A program made the translations under genes and the position numbers. This document shows positions 43,901 through 49,400 of a stretch of 64,000 nt of DNA, piece after piece. The stretch is from Marisa cornuarietis (lineage: Eukaryota; Mollusca; Gastropoda; Architaenioglossa; Ampullariidae). The first letter of the stretch is position 1; every line of letters begins with the position of its first letter. The DNA lies in the NCBI GenBank assembly GCA_004794655.1, contig SMMW01000003.1:15953501-16017500 (forward strand), in the 5' to 3' direction. The notes beneath the pieces were generated by a model. That model did no database searches, was not told the DNA's origin, and was given only the letters and a program-made list of their open reading frames with translations.

Positions 43901-46483
43901 AAGGCTTTAATTTGCTCAAGAACCTTGTCTTTCAATTGCCATCTGACTTTGCTGTGTAATGACCATTTCTGTCTTGGCTTTTGTGAATGCTGGTCCATCA
44001 GGAATGAGCTAAGACATGGTTTGGGCTCTGGTGGTAAGTGATGCTTTGTTCCAAGTTTAACTTTGTTACACTTTAACCTTTAACCCTTCTAATATTCTCC
44101 TGCACAGTAAGTAGTGCCATGCAGGCACAGTTAACTGTGGAAAAATGTGTGTTCAGAACCAGACCAACATGGGTCATGCTCATAATTTCATTAACAAATT
44201 ATGTTTATGTAAAAGTAGTGGTGTTTTTTTTTAAAGTTTAGTGTGTTGTGATGTTTGATGTGGTTTTTTTTGTTTGTTTGTTTTCCATGGTATGAGTGAC
44301 ATTTATTTCCAGTTCTTTCATGTACTCTTAAGAACTACTTTCATTTAAGCATTTGGTAACCTAACCGTTTATTTGGGTACATACTTATATCCAGCTACAA
44401 AAGTATAAAGGGTGTAGGCTTTAAATAATTTTTGTTAAGGTTTCAACATGGTGATGGACATTACACATTACACATTTTATTCTCAGAGTTGTTGCTTTTT
44501 CATTTGAACTGATATCTGCCTGCATAGAGCAACAAAGTCTAAAGGAAACCTTTCGTTGCTGACAGACACATATGTTTGCAGAGTACAAAATAGTTTCAGC
44601 TATCCTGCCAAACCATTGATATCACCTTCATGATTCCTTCATATTTTGCTTCTTATTTTCATCTTAAAATATTTACAAAGTATAAAAGTGAAGTGTCCTA
44701 GCTTTTTGTCTTTTTCAGTATAGTGAGAGAGTGTGATTGTGCATTTTTTTTGTCTTTGTCGGTACAGCGAGATAGTGTGATTGTACGTGTTTTCCTGCAT
44801 GGACATGCACCTGCACAACATGCACTCATTCATTCACTTTTGACAGTTTTTCTGGCATGTACCTGTGAAGATGCTAGGCATTAATATTTAAGATATTGAG
44901 AGTATTAATTCCACTTTCCAGTCCTCCTTGTCCACTTGTGTGAGTGTTCACTACCCACCTGTGTGAATGTTAACTGTCCACTTATGTGAATGTTCACTGC
45001 CCACTTGAAATATGCATGTGAATGTGACTGTTCTTATGTGTGTGTATACATACACATACTGTATTGTGTCTCTACCTGCCTGCATTTTATGCAGAGCTGG
45101 CACATGTTCCAACTTCCACACATGCTATATGCACTTTGCAAGGGTTCAGTGTAAATTTTAGTTGTAGTGAAGCTCTGTGCCTTGATTTTTTTATACATGA
45201 TACTTTGAGTGGTGTTCTTTTCTTCAACATTGACATTCATCTGTTATTTTAAATTTTCTTCCTTTCACTTTACTCTTTGTTTTTCGTGGTCTCTTGATTC
45301 ATTTGTTAAAAATGCCTTCAGGTTACATTGGTAAAGAGACTTTTTGCTTTACTCTCAGGGACAAAATGTTAGTAGGATGAGGGTTTTTAATGTTTTTAAA
45401 ATACAGCTCATTAATTCATTTCATTGTTCATTTTTTGTTTATTTATCTGTTTGTTGATTTATTTATATCTTTATCTATCCATTTATTCAACAGGAAGGAC
45501 ATTATTAGGGATTGCCTCTGGCTTTCACTTTCTCTGGTCATTGTGACGTTTTTCTTTGTTTTTCCTGTTACTTCCATTATTTTCATATTCGAATGTTTGT
45601 ATGTATTTTGTTGTTCATATGTGTTTTCATGGAAGCAGGTCAGAGTGAAATGACTCCCAGTTACTGATGAGGTCATTTGAATCTTAAATAAGCAATCATG
45701 GAATATCAGTATTTACATAGATAATTTATATCTGTAGATTGGCTAAGAGAAGCAATACATCTGTTGATATATTAGCAAAGGAAAGTAATAAAATAAATCA
45801 TTATATGCTTAATGAAGGTTATCAGTAAACAAGTCAAAATGTTTTATAAATTATATACATATTTGTAATTATTCATTGTACATATTTTACATTACTTTAT
45901 GGTGTCTTCCAGAGAACACTCTAAATGAAGTCTGAGTGACTTTGAGAAAACAAAATCTATTTTCTACCACAATTGTATTTGTGATAACAGAAAGTTTTTC
46001 ACTATATCTCTTTACATTAGCTTTTGGCAAATATATTTGCTTCTTGTAACTACATTCTTTTATGTGCCTAATGTTTTCACTTTTATAATACTGCCTGTGT
46101 ATATAATCCATAAAGTTCATATGTATAATATATTATTTACATAGCCTTATGAGGGTGATTGCTTTGGTAACTGCAAATACCAATTAGATCCACTCTATAC
46201 AAACCGTTGTATTATAATTCATTGATTTTTACAGCCTTAAATCAAATAATGAAAGGATCTAAACTGATGTGCATGCATATACATGCATGTGTATGTGATA
46301 TTGTTTCTTATGGTTGCAGAAGCAGATGAGCAGCAGTCAGAAGAAGAGACCTCCAGACCAAGCAGTATTGAGGATGCTGATGGCAGGCCAGCCCACAGCC
46401 AGGTGTCTGCACAAGCAGGGGAGCAAGGGGCAGCAGTCAATGGGCAGAAGTCAGCTGTAGGGGATGATGAAATCATGGTGTAA
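387..46483 (+). CDS. CARMIL: CARMIL family protein (capping protein, Arp2/3 and myosin-I linker), 5'-partial, 36 exons
   Basis: Gene-level entry for exons 1-36 listed below. CARMILs are large cytosolic scaffolds at the plasma membrane. They bind actin capping protein, weaken its hold on barbed ends and so promote lamellipodial actin assembly. The joined exons encode 1,534 residues in this window (vertebrate CARMIL1 is about 1,370 in full). Window residues 1-62 are the end of the PH domain, 63-120 the linker with PCGGF and YREEV, about 120-565 the leucine-rich repeats (many LDLS and LDLSN strands), about 565-600 the cap, and 600-800 the helical dimerisation domain. Then come CPI (966-982), CSI-like (about 990-1010), a basic Ser/Phe-rich membrane segment (about 1077-1100), a KAKQEKRA motif near residue 1265, proline-rich tails and a C-terminal DEIMV. 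Every junction keeps phase and total coding length is divisible by three. The start codon lies left of the window. Family assignment is very secure; which vertebrate paralogue is closest cannot be told here. Confidence 0.96.
447..1980. other. Intron 1, no recognised element
   Basis: AT-rich intron. Short open frames on either strand (for example 732-923) have no recognisable content. I see no repeat with clear ends here. Confidence 0.6.
1981..2108 (+). CDS. CARMIL: CARMIL exon 2 (end of PH domain)
   Basis: 128 bases in phase 0, leaving two bases at the end. It starts after TTTTTCAG at 1980 and reads [18 protein letters not shown], then a helix ending [17 protein letters not shown]. This is the C-terminal PH helix typical of CARMIL (vertebrate HIGTCLRKIFPG). 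Donor is gtatgt at 2109. Confidence 0.93.
2109..3149. other. Intron 2 with a 46-bp direct duplication
   Basis: Intron containing the tandem pair at 2451-2540, listed separately. Otherwise AT-rich and featureless to the eye, ending in a good pyrimidine tract before AG at 3148-3149. Confidence 0.6.
2451..2540. repeat. Two-copy 46-bp tandem duplication
   Basis: The unit beginning TTATGGTTGTGGTGAAG at 2451 recurs at 2497 and continues through AGCAAGATTTAATTTCAG and GTTTAAA in both copies. There is one substitution or so (AAGATT against AAGGAT). A recent local duplication in intron 2. Confidence 0.9.
3150..3318 (+). CDS. CARMIL: CARMIL exon 3 (linker before LRRs)
   Basis: 169 bases; the first base completes a Glu codon split with exon 2. 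It encodes a helix with [16 protein letters not shown], then [18 protein letters not shown] and LPYREEVAW. This matches the signature PCGGF...YACVCDWLG...YREEVQW of vertebrate CARMILs. Donor is gtaagc at 3319. Confidence 0.95.
3319..4160. other. Intron 3, no recognised element
   Basis: Intronic sequence. Overlapping open frames on both strands near 3840-4171 have no family resemblance and are treated as chance. Confidence 0.55.
4161..4234 (+). CDS. CARMIL: CARMIL exon 4 (start of LRR domain)
   Basis: 74 bases, phase 0 to phase 2. It reads [19 protein letters not shown] then DHLKEK, almost the vertebrate DVDTIYLTQDTRELNLQDF. Acceptor is CAAATAG at 4160; donor is gtgagt at 4235. Confidence 0.95.
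4603..4678 (+). CDS. CARMIL: CARMIL exon 5 (LRR)
   Basis: 76 bases. It reads [20 protein letters not shown] and then NNIKL, matching vertebrate DLIPIIAALEYNQWFTKL. The first base completes Lys from exon 4. Donor is gtaagt at 4679. Confidence 0.95.
5340..5428 (+). CDS. CARMIL: CARMIL exon 6 (LRR)
   Basis: 89 bases, phase 0 to phase 2. It reads [30 protein letters not shown]. It aligns with the repeat around RVVSRSNRLEELVLENAGL of vertebrate CARMIL1. Donor is gtaaga at 5429. Confidence 0.94.
5953..6047 (+). CDS. CARMIL: CARMIL exon 7 (LRR)
   Basis: 95 bases. It reads [19 protein letters not shown] and [13 protein letters not shown], a classic LxLSGNxxxDRG repeat of the family. Acceptor is TTATACAG at 5952; donor is gtaaaa at 6048. 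Confidence 0.95.
6193..6383 (+). CDS. CARMIL: CARMIL exon 8 (two LRRs)
   Basis: 191 bases. It encodes [37 protein letters not shown] and [14 protein letters not shown]. It follows vertebrate [24 protein letters not shown] and LDLSGNVLRGDDLS. Two LRR strands are clear. Donor is gtgagt at 6384. Confidence 0.95.
7005..7082 (+). CDS. CARMIL: CARMIL exon 9 (LRR)
   Basis: 78 bases, phase 0 at both ends. It reads [19 protein letters not shown] then TDCTMDN, matching vertebrate [25 protein letters not shown]. Donor is gtaagt at 7083. Confidence 0.95.
7582..7766 (+). CDS. CARMIL: CARMIL exon 10 (LRRs)
   Basis: 185 bases, phase 0 to phase 2. It reads [39 protein letters not shown] and [17 protein letters not shown]. 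The KKTKEV insert before the helix matches RKGKEVPPSFKQFF in vertebrates. Acceptor is CTCTTACAG at 7581. Confidence 0.95.
7946..8097 (+). CDS. CARMIL: CARMIL exon 11 (LRRs)
   Basis: 152 bases. It reads [38 protein letters not shown] and LARLDLSNN. It matches [20 protein letters not shown] and LEGCIAEIHNITSLDISDN of CARMIL1. Donor is gtaagt at 8098. Confidence 0.95.
8507..8606 (+). CDS. CARMIL: CARMIL exon 12 (LRR)
   Basis: 100 bases. It reads [20 protein letters not shown] and [13 protein letters not shown], matching vertebrate [27 protein letters not shown]. Donor is gtaaat at 8607. Confidence 0.94.
8607..9857. other. Intron 12: TG-rich tract and a hAT MITE
   Basis: Contains a TA microsatellite near 8730-8746, a long TG/GTG-rich stretch (about 8990-9165) and the 177-bp hAT MITE listed next. 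Open frames here, such as 9072-9284 and 9548-9865, are by-products of the simple repeats. Confidence 0.75.
9214..9390. mobile_element. hAT-type MITE, 177 bp
   Basis: Imperfect terminal inverted repeats (CAGCGTTTCTCAACC at the left; GGTTGAGAACCGCGG at the right) enclose a GC-rich core full of C and G runs. The 8-bp direct repeat GGTTAGTG flanks it exactly, at 9206-9213 and 9391-9398. Eight-bp target duplications and this TTCTCAACC terminus are typical of hAT non-autonomous elements. There is no coding capacity. Confidence 0.92.
9858..9912 (+). CDS. CARMIL: CARMIL exon 13 (LRR helix)
   Basis: Only 55 bases. It reads [18 protein letters not shown], matching LDNLVQMIQDEES of vertebrates. The first base completes Lys. 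Donor is gtaagt at 9913. Confidence 0.92.
10197..10300 (+). CDS. CARMIL: CARMIL exon 14 (LRR)
   Basis: 104 bases, phase 0 to phase 2. It reads [20 protein letters not shown] and [14 protein letters not shown], nearly [28 protein letters not shown] of CARMIL1. Acceptor is GGAAACAG after a T/G run. Confidence 0.96.
10301..11706. other. Intron 14, no recognised element
   Basis: Open frames up to 154 residues (10946-11410 plus) have no recognisable domain and sit wholly in the intron. The stretch about 10640-10990 is more GC-rich and could be a decayed repeat, but I cannot name it. Two near-repeats of an ATGTAAGACAT-type string occur at about 11452 and 11496. Confidence 0.5.
11707..11844 (+). 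CDS. CARMIL: CARMIL exon 15 (last LRRs)
   Basis: 138 bases. It reads [39 protein letters not shown] and IAEALEK. Conservation with vertebrate [22 protein letters not shown]...[22 protein letters not shown] is the highest in the gene. Confidence 0.97.
11845..12912. other. Intron 15 with a palindromic element
   Basis: Holds the inverted-repeat element at 12469-12586. The remainder is AT-rich with no gene visible. Confidence 0.6.
12469..12586. mobile_element. Short palindromic element, possible mariner-derived MITE
   Basis: Arms AACAAGGTCTGCCTGAAAAG (12469) and CTTTTCAGACAGACCTTGTT (from 12566) are inverted copies with one mismatch, 118 bp end to end. The terminus resembles Tc1/mariner ends, but a TA target duplication is not evident and no coding sequence is present. 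The class is inferred. Confidence 0.6.
12913..13006 (+). CDS. CARMIL: CARMIL exon 16 (LRR cap)
   Basis: 94 bases. It reads [20 protein letters not shown] and [11 protein letters not shown], matching [31 protein letters not shown]. This is the capping segment after the last repeat. Donor is gtaagg at 13007. Confidence 0.95.
13296..13394 (+). CDS. CARMIL: CARMIL exon 17 (helical domain)
   Basis: 99 bases, phase 0 at both ends. It reads [20 protein letters not shown] and [13 protein letters not shown], matching [33 protein letters not shown]. Start of the helical dimerisation domain. Confidence 0.96.
13899..14027 (+). CDS. CARMIL: CARMIL exon 18 (dimerisation domain)
   Basis: 129 bases, phase 0. 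It reads [20 protein letters not shown] and a helix ending [10 protein letters not shown]. It matches vertebrate MIDRICVKVQDHLNSL...LMRDAKNSKT. Donor is gttgac at 14028, a weaker but acceptable site. Confidence 0.94.
14455..14571 (+). CDS. CARMIL: CARMIL exon 19 (dimerisation domain)
   Basis: 117 bases, phase 0. It reads [20 protein letters not shown] and [19 protein letters not shown]. It follows LLPNLYHVG...IQETLESMAGEVTRVVDEQ in vertebrates. Donor is gtgagt. Confidence 0.94.
15330..15392 (+). CDS. CARMIL: CARMIL exon 20 (dimerisation domain)
   Basis: 63 bases, phase 0. It reads [20 protein letters not shown] then K. It aligns with [22 protein letters not shown] of CARMIL1, including the conserved Cys. 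Acceptor is TTTTTCCCCAG; donor is gtaagt at 15393. Confidence 0.9.
15393..18064. other. Intron 20: degraded repeats and CA microsatellites
   Basis: Contains a repeat-derived stretch (about 16080-17050, separate entry) and CA runs at 17630-17649 and 17776-17803. There is also a locally duplicated ACTCCCACT-TATTAT-type string near 17151-17210. No gene other than CARMIL. Confidence 0.65.
16080..17050 (-). mobile_element. Degraded non-LTR retroelement-like sequence
   Basis: The minus-strand frame 16362-16799 (145 codons) ends with [20 protein letters not shown] and [12 protein letters not shown]. This resembles the HWLPVxxRIxFKI...LAPxYLSDLLxxY tail seen after the reverse transcriptase in L2/CR1-type LINEs. 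The flanking GC-balanced sequence reads like a dispersed repeat (CGGCACTTTACAAAAACAG near 16121). No catalytic reverse transcriptase motif is visible, so this is a relic. Boundaries are approximate. Confidence 0.5.
18065..18174 (+). CDS. CARMIL: CARMIL exon 21 (dimerisation domain)
   Basis: 110 bases, phase 0 to phase 2. It reads [20 protein letters not shown] and [17 protein letters not shown]. Spacing to exon 20 equals the vertebrate protein exactly (25 residues from the shared Cys to the shared Pro), so no exon is missing between them. Confidence 0.92.
18413..18645 (+). mobile_element. tRNA-derived SINE, copy 1
   Basis: Starts with a tRNA-like head: a box-A-like TAGTGTAGTGGTTAAAACAC and a box-B-like GGTTCAGATCTC. 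A GC-rich body follows, and the tail ends AAATAAACCAACCAAACC. The 12-bp direct repeat GCAGTAGCCCTT flanks it at 18401-18412 and 18646-18657, as expected of LINE-mediated insertion. Both open frames here (18411-18641 minus, 18463-18681 plus) are by-products. Confidence 0.92.
19718..19805 (+). CDS. CARMIL: CARMIL exon 22 (end of dimerisation domain)
   Basis: 88 bases. It reads [20 protein letters not shown] and KLSDSHKGL, matching [29 protein letters not shown]. Acceptor has a long T/C tract; donor is gtgagt at 19806. Confidence 0.95.
20276..20428 (+). CDS. CARMIL: CARMIL exon 23 (acidic linker)
   Basis: 153 bases, phase 0. Begins [14 protein letters not shown], the counterpart of ADHFSRRGKTLPQQ. 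It continues as a low-complexity acidic/basic linker ([15 protein letters not shown]) and ends RSRINSQ. Donor is gtaacc at 20429. Confidence 0.85.
20429..25487. other. Intron 23, about 5 kb
   Basis: One of the longest introns. AT-rich, with a TA run near 23919-23932, a G run near 25279-25288 and many short open frames without recognisable content. No further CARMIL exon is required here by homology, though the fast-evolving linker makes a missed exon possible. Confidence 0.55.
25488..25538 (+). CDS. CARMIL: CARMIL exon 24, candidate 51-bp cassette exon
   Basis: Phase 0 at both ends, 17 codons reading [17 protein letters not shown]. Acceptor is GGCTTTAG; donor is gtgaga. It can be skipped without changing frame, and the flanking exons 23 and 25 are also compatible with direct joining. 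There is no clear vertebrate counterpart, so it could be an optional exon or a chance match. Confidence 0.55.
25914..25991. repeat. TG microsatellite
   Basis: A TG run interrupted by GCACGCGCA, which splits it into two blocks. The minus-strand frame of His-Thr repeats here is an artefact of the repeat. Confidence 0.95.
26674..26831. repeat. Three tandem copies of a ~54-bp unit
   Basis: CAGTAAGAAAGTACATGCTA begins at 26674 and 26728; a third copy (with AAGG for AAAG) begins at 26780. Each is followed by TAAAGTCAT-TAGTCATAGA and CAACACAC with few differences. Periods are 54 and 52 bases. Confidence 0.93.
26835..27190 (-). pseudogene. RTE-like LINE fragment (linker before reverse transcriptase)
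   Basis: The minus frame 26942-27187 includes [13 protein letters not shown] and [18 protein letters not shown], followed downstream by a stop and then FAKICTIYI. This follows the pattern I-DxxGxLLTxxxxILxRWxEYFxxLxN that joins endonuclease and reverse transcriptase in RTE/BovB-like LINEs. In-frame stops show it is dead. Only this short part is recognisable. Confidence 0.7.
27919..28313. mobile_element. Mariner/pogo-like MITE, 395 bp, TA target site
   Basis: The left end CAGATGCCACCTTACTT and the right end AAGTAGTGTGGCGTCTG form inverted repeats that continue, with mismatches, for about 35 bases (CGTGTTACGAAC against GAACGTAACTCG). A TA dinucleotide flanks each end (27917-27918 and 28314-28315), as in Tc1/mariner/pogo elements. 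There is no transposase; internal frames such as 28080-28298 are not recognisable. Confidence 0.78.
28941..29010 (+). CDS. CARMIL: CARMIL exon 25 (start of capping-protein-binding region)
   Basis: 70 bases, phase 0 to phase 1. It reads [20 protein letters not shown] then STI, matching vertebrate MTPKSKRKSIHSRMLRPVS. Acceptor is TTGCAACAG; donor is gtaagc at 29011. Confidence 0.95.
29011..31074. other. Intron 25 with a LINE 3' end
   Basis: About 900 bases are a minus-strand LINE relic (separate entry). A T/G homopolymer-rich stretch lies just after the exon (29055-29097). The rest is AT-rich. Confidence 0.7.
29331..30210 (-). pseudogene. RTE/BovB-like LINE 3' end, decayed
   Basis: The minus strand carries, in order, [20 protein letters not shown] (the reverse transcriptase YADD-type box, here FADD), then a frame change, then [14 protein letters not shown] and [13 protein letters not shown], and finally [20 protein letters not shown] and LVEALC. 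This is the order and spacing of the palm-to-C-terminus part of RTE-like LINEs. At least three frames are needed, so the copy is inactive. The 5' part is missing. Confidence 0.87.
31075..31173 (+). CDS. CARMIL: CARMIL exon 26 (linker)
   Basis: 99 bases, phase 1 to phase 1. It reads [20 protein letters not shown] and [12 protein letters not shown]. Acidic linker without close vertebrate counterpart, supported by splice phase with both neighbours. Acceptor is CTGTACAG; donor is gtactt, somewhat weak. Confidence 0.8.
32169..32234 (+). CDS. CARMIL: CARMIL exon 27 (linker)
   Basis: 66 bases, phase 1 to phase 1, so it could be skipped in frame. It reads [20 protein letters not shown] then SR. Acceptor is TTGTTTCAG; donor is gtatgc. 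Supported by phase and sites rather than by homology. Confidence 0.72.
32741..32872 (+). CDS. CARMIL: CARMIL exon 28 (CPI motif)
   Basis: 132 bases, phase 1 to phase 1. It begins [19 protein letters not shown] and carries the capping-protein interaction motif [17 protein letters not shown] at 32803-32853 (consensus LxHxTxxRPKx6P; vertebrate CARMIL1 has LEHFTKLRPKRNKKQQP). The Thr position is Asn here; Leu, His, Arg-Pro-Lys and the final Pro are kept. Confidence 0.97.
32873..34040. other. Intron 28 containing a SINE copy
   Basis: Holds the minus-strand SINE at about 33676-33925. The rest is AT-rich with no coding support. Confidence 0.65.
33676..33925 (-). mobile_element. tRNA-derived SINE, second family, minus strand
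   Basis: Read on the minus strand it begins with a tRNA-like head (GATAGTCAAAGTGGTCAGAG, CACCGATGTCC). Then come GGCACAGTGAAATTCCACC and AACCCATCTGCCATGAATGG. The block GGTACCCATTCATGGCAG on the plus strand recurs in altered form at the right edge (from about 63935), showing it is dispersed. Ends are approximate; the open frame 33676-33864 is inside it. Confidence 0.7.
34041..34176 (+). CDS. CARMIL: CARMIL exon 29 (CSI motif region)
   Basis: 136 bases, phase 1 to phase 2. It begins [32 protein letters not shown] aligns with DEGVDEFFTKKV, the CARMIL-specific capping-protein-interaction segment that follows CPI in vertebrates. It then reads [15 protein letters not shown]. Conservation is moderate but position and phase fit. 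Confidence 0.88.
34322..34450 (+). CDS. CARMIL: CARMIL exon 30 (lysine-rich segment)
   Basis: 129 bases. It begins [18 protein letters not shown] (compare SKKWSTRGSE after the CSI of CARMIL1) and runs into a Lys/Glu stretch with KEKEKKDKG. The acceptor is a tandem TAGCAG at 34319-34324, so a form starting at 34325 and lacking one Ser would also stay in frame. Donor is gtgagg. Confidence 0.88.
34989..35440 (+). CDS. CARMIL: CARMIL exon 31 (membrane-binding segment and linker)
   Basis: 452 bases, the longest exon. It begins [17 protein letters not shown], the counterpart of the SSGFLNLIKSRSKSE membrane-binding segment of vertebrate CARMIL1. It then reads a disordered Ser/Glu/Lys linker. The donor is taken as gtgagc at 35441, because only that site restores phase with exon 32. 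If not spliced, the frame stops at TGA 35464-35466. Confidence 0.85.
35441..37161. other. Intron 31
   Basis: Begins inside a 38-bp duplication (35452-35526) and has a poly-C run at about 35874-35887. A more GC-rich stretch about 36340-36700 could be an old repeat but has no clear ends. No gene seen. Confidence 0.55.
35452..35526. repeat. 38-bp tandem duplication at the exon 31 boundary
   Basis: AGTACTGAGAAATGATATAG at 35452 recurs as AGTACTGACAAATGATATAG at 35490, both followed by TATCTTGAATGTC. It starts 11 bases after the exon 31 donor and includes the read-through stop codon. Confidence 0.9.
37162..37298 (+). CDS. CARMIL: CARMIL exon 32 (KAKQEKR motif)
   Basis: 137 bases, phase 1 to phase 0. 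It contains [20 protein letters not shown] then ASQLSLTS, matching [19 protein letters not shown] of vertebrates. Acceptor is TTGTTGGCAG; donor is gtaagt at 37299. Confidence 0.94.
37416..37734 (+). CDS. CARMIL: CARMIL exon 33 (disordered tail)
   Basis: 319 bases, phase 0 to phase 1. It begins [20 protein letters not shown] and ends with proline-rich [17 protein letters not shown] and [17 protein letters not shown]. Low-complexity tail of the kind that recruits SH3 proteins in this family. Acceptor is ATCCCCTAG. Confidence 0.88.
37900..38050 (+). mobile_element. tRNA-derived SINE fragment, copy 2
   Basis: GGGGCAGTCCGATGGCATGA, CGGTTAAAGCGCG and GGTTCAGATCTCATCTTGGG reproduce the head of the SINE at 18.4 kb (box A and box B with the same ATCTC after the box). 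The body is shorter and no clean target duplication is seen. Lies in intron 33, next to a TG run at 37785-37799. Confidence 0.75.
38565..38675 (+). CDS. CARMIL: CARMIL exon 34 (proline-rich)
   Basis: 111 bases, phase 1 to phase 1. It reads [20 protein letters not shown] and [16 protein letters not shown], a dense PxxP region that fits SH3 binding, as with the myosin-I-binding proline-rich part of CARMILs. The acceptor AACAAG is weak, but frame and composition fit. Confidence 0.87.
38676..42141. other. Intron 34, no recognised element
   Basis: About 3.5 kb, AT-rich. Open frames such as 39875-40165 and 41461-41760 are Phe/Leu/Cys-rich products of T-rich DNA and have no family resemblance. Confidence 0.6.
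42142..42333 (+). CDS. CARMIL: CARMIL exon 35 (tail)
   Basis: 192 bases, phase 1 to phase 1. It reads [40 protein letters not shown] and a tail ending [10 protein letters not shown]. Basic helix then Pro/Ser-rich. Skippable in frame. Acceptor is CAACTTCAG; donor is gttagt. Confidence 0.85.
42334..46319. other. Intron 35, no recognised element
   Basis: About 4 kb. A short set of near-repeats of GTGTGAATGTT-CACT-CCCAC occurs at about 44938-45006. No coding support. Confidence 0.6.
46320..46483 (+). CDS. CARMIL: CARMIL exon 36 (C-terminus and stop)
   Basis: 164 bases ending in TAA at 46481-46483. It reads [18 protein letters not shown] and a short tail ending VGDDEIMV. The terminal Ile-x-Val resembles the FIFV end of vertebrate CARMIL1, a class II PDZ ligand. 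Acceptor is ATGGTTGCAG at 46319. Confidence 0.93.
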
Positions 46484-49400
46484 TGGGAGACTGCAGTTGA
46501 TAGTGTGCATATGATAGTATGTGGTATTATGTCGATAGTATCTACTTGGAAAGCATGACATCTTTCCTGATAAATATGTGGTTTATATGAATTGATTTTT
46601 TTAATGAGTTCTTCCATAGATTATAGAAAAATTAAAAAGTAATCCTAATCCAATATCCAGAAGTATAAAAAATTTTACTTAAAAATGGAAAATGTTGTGA
46701 TAACATTTTCTTCATTTTTTTTTTATATTCTAAAATCAGTATTGAGCAGTGTATATTTCATCTACTGAAGAAGGTTTTGGCAATCACGATTTGTTCAAAC
46801 ATGCAGATGAATGAAATCCAAAGCAAAAGTTATTGGTTCATTCATGGCTTTCTTGGGTTCATGGAGGATGATATATCTATATATTCAATTTCAATGCTGG
46901 TTTTTCTAGTGCATCTCATTCTGTTATCATCTCTTGATCTACTTCGTGATATATGCAACAGATGAGTGCTCAGATGAGTGCTAAGATGAGACAGAATGTT
47001 ATTAATGTCATGCTTCTGAACTGCCTGCAAAATGATCCTAAAAATAAGATGAGTTTTTGGGCAGTGACAGAAATGAGAGAACGACAAGGCAGCCTTCGTT
47101 TGCAATACTTCTTATGTTACACGAACACTGGATGTTGATTTTTGATAAATGAAGGAAGTCACATTTTGCTGTTACTGAGAGTTTAATCCTACTAAATGTG
47201 ACATGCTTTTTTAAGAAGGTACAAAGTCTCCAGGGTGTGTAATGCATTTAACAGAAGTGTGTACCTCAGCTGACTCAGTGTAAGAGGGCCACACAGACAC
47301 TGGCAGCCATTTGACTGTCCTGGTAAAGTGCTCTGTGCAGAAGAACTTTGGAAAAAGAGCTTGATGAAGAACATAATAATAGCCTCAACCACTTTGGTTT
47401 GGAATGCTGTAGTAATCAACATAATGCCGATCATTATATAGCATCATGTAATTATATATAGTAGTGGTACATAATAGTCTAGAACTCTTCTTGTAGAATG
47501 TTAGGTAACGAATATTGTGGAACATTGTGGCATGTGGCAATATTGTAGAAATTATGGTAGCATGATTGTGTAGCATAGTGTGGAGCCAGAATATCATGGT
47601 CTAAAATCTTGGTGTAGAATTTTATGCAAGGAAATATGATGGTCTGGAACATTAGCACTGTCATAATAATAGAATGCTCCTGACTTGTTTGTTTTAAACA
47701 AAAATGGCAAAGAAGAATTTACTAAAGTGCACTTATTAAATGTCTTACGATAGGGAATACAGCTGTGCTGGTGTTTGTATGTAAGAAAAATTAAAATTTA
47801 CTGTCTACATTTGTTTCTCTACAAGAAAAAGAAAGATGTGAGGTAAACAGTTGAAGACCTTCACTTGTATATATATTTTTTCTCATTTAATATTGCAATT
47901 TTATATGCACTTAAGAATAAGCAAGTGTCAAATGCATCCCCTACTCATTCAATTTCACCCTCCCTCCCATCAATTTGGGGTGGTTTTGTACTGTCCTGTT
48001 GCAGATTTATCTCCTCTTTCCAAGGCATGCTCATAGATTTTAATATTTTAACCATATTTTTGCATAATTAGATGTATTTTTGTTCTGACTTGTTTAAGCT
48101 ATGTTTTGTCTTTGTTTGCAAAATTTTGTAGATCGTAAATTTTATTGAATATTTATCTATCTAGATAGATGTGTGTGCAGTGATATGGATTATCACTACA
48201 GCAACCTTGTATTGTTTCTGCTTGCTGAGGACATACAATGATTTTGAAAGGTGTGCATGTACTGAGTCACATTGTGGTGTTCCCATAGTTATTATTCTTT
48301 TATTTCCATTATTGCTTCCCGTTTGCCACCTTCTGTTCATCTTATGTTTGTAATGTTGGGAAAAAAGTGCTGCAACATTTTTTCTTGCAATGGGTTACAA
48401 CTGTGGATCAAGGCAATTTAACTTTCTTCTCTGACCTCCAATTTCTGAAAAGCTATCTGGTTATCCATTGAATGTTACCAATTTTGTGATCATTAACTGT
48501 GAGTTTAAATCTGCAGGGCTTTTTTGTTGTTTTTTATGCAAGATGACTTTTTCTCTGATCTGGAACATAATAGACTCTTTGTTCATCTGCCATTTCAAGG
48601 TGATTTGATGGTAGTGATTACATTCCAGGTTCATGAGAGTCTTGCAGTTAATTACATTCCAAAACGTCAGGAGTAGTATTAGTATTGGGTTTTTGGCTAA
48701 GTTTGTCCAGGTATAACTGTCCAAGATTCCTGTCTAGGTGATGACAACACACCTTTGTTAAAGATTTACACCAGTTGTGTGCAGAAAGGGAAAAACTACT
48801 CATACCAGAGGATTTCAAGGTTTTCAAGAGGCATTGTTTCTCTGCTGATGTTGATCAAAGTAAAATAAGTCTAATTTACAATGTTGATTGATGCTAATTC
48901 ATGTCATAGCCAGCCGTTCTGAGTACACTCAGTGCAGATGTGACATAAATTTCCATTTTTAGGAAAACCTAGGTAAACTTTCTTGTCTTTTTTAAATCCC
49001 TGAACACTTTTGCATTTTTTTAAAAAAGATATCTTGCACCTTTTGTATTTTATTTTTTCTCTTTCCTCTTATTTTATAAATCTCTGATCTAACAGCTATA
49101 AGATAAATCTTGAATTTTTCTCCAAAATGTGGAAATTAAAAAACAAATTAGATTAAAAACAAATGGAAAACATTTTTCAAATCTGTTCCTCTCAGTGCCT
49201 CTCACCTGTTCTTATCTCCCCTGTCTCATCACCTCCCTTACATGTCTCCCACTCTGCCCCTGTCTCAGTGCTTCCATTTATGCTTGTGTAAAGGCTAGAG
49301 ATGGCTGTGCAGTATTCATAAAATACATTGTACTACTCCATTTTGTTCTGCACTTGCTTGTCTCTGTCTGCACTAACTAGTTTGAAAAAATGTCAGACTA

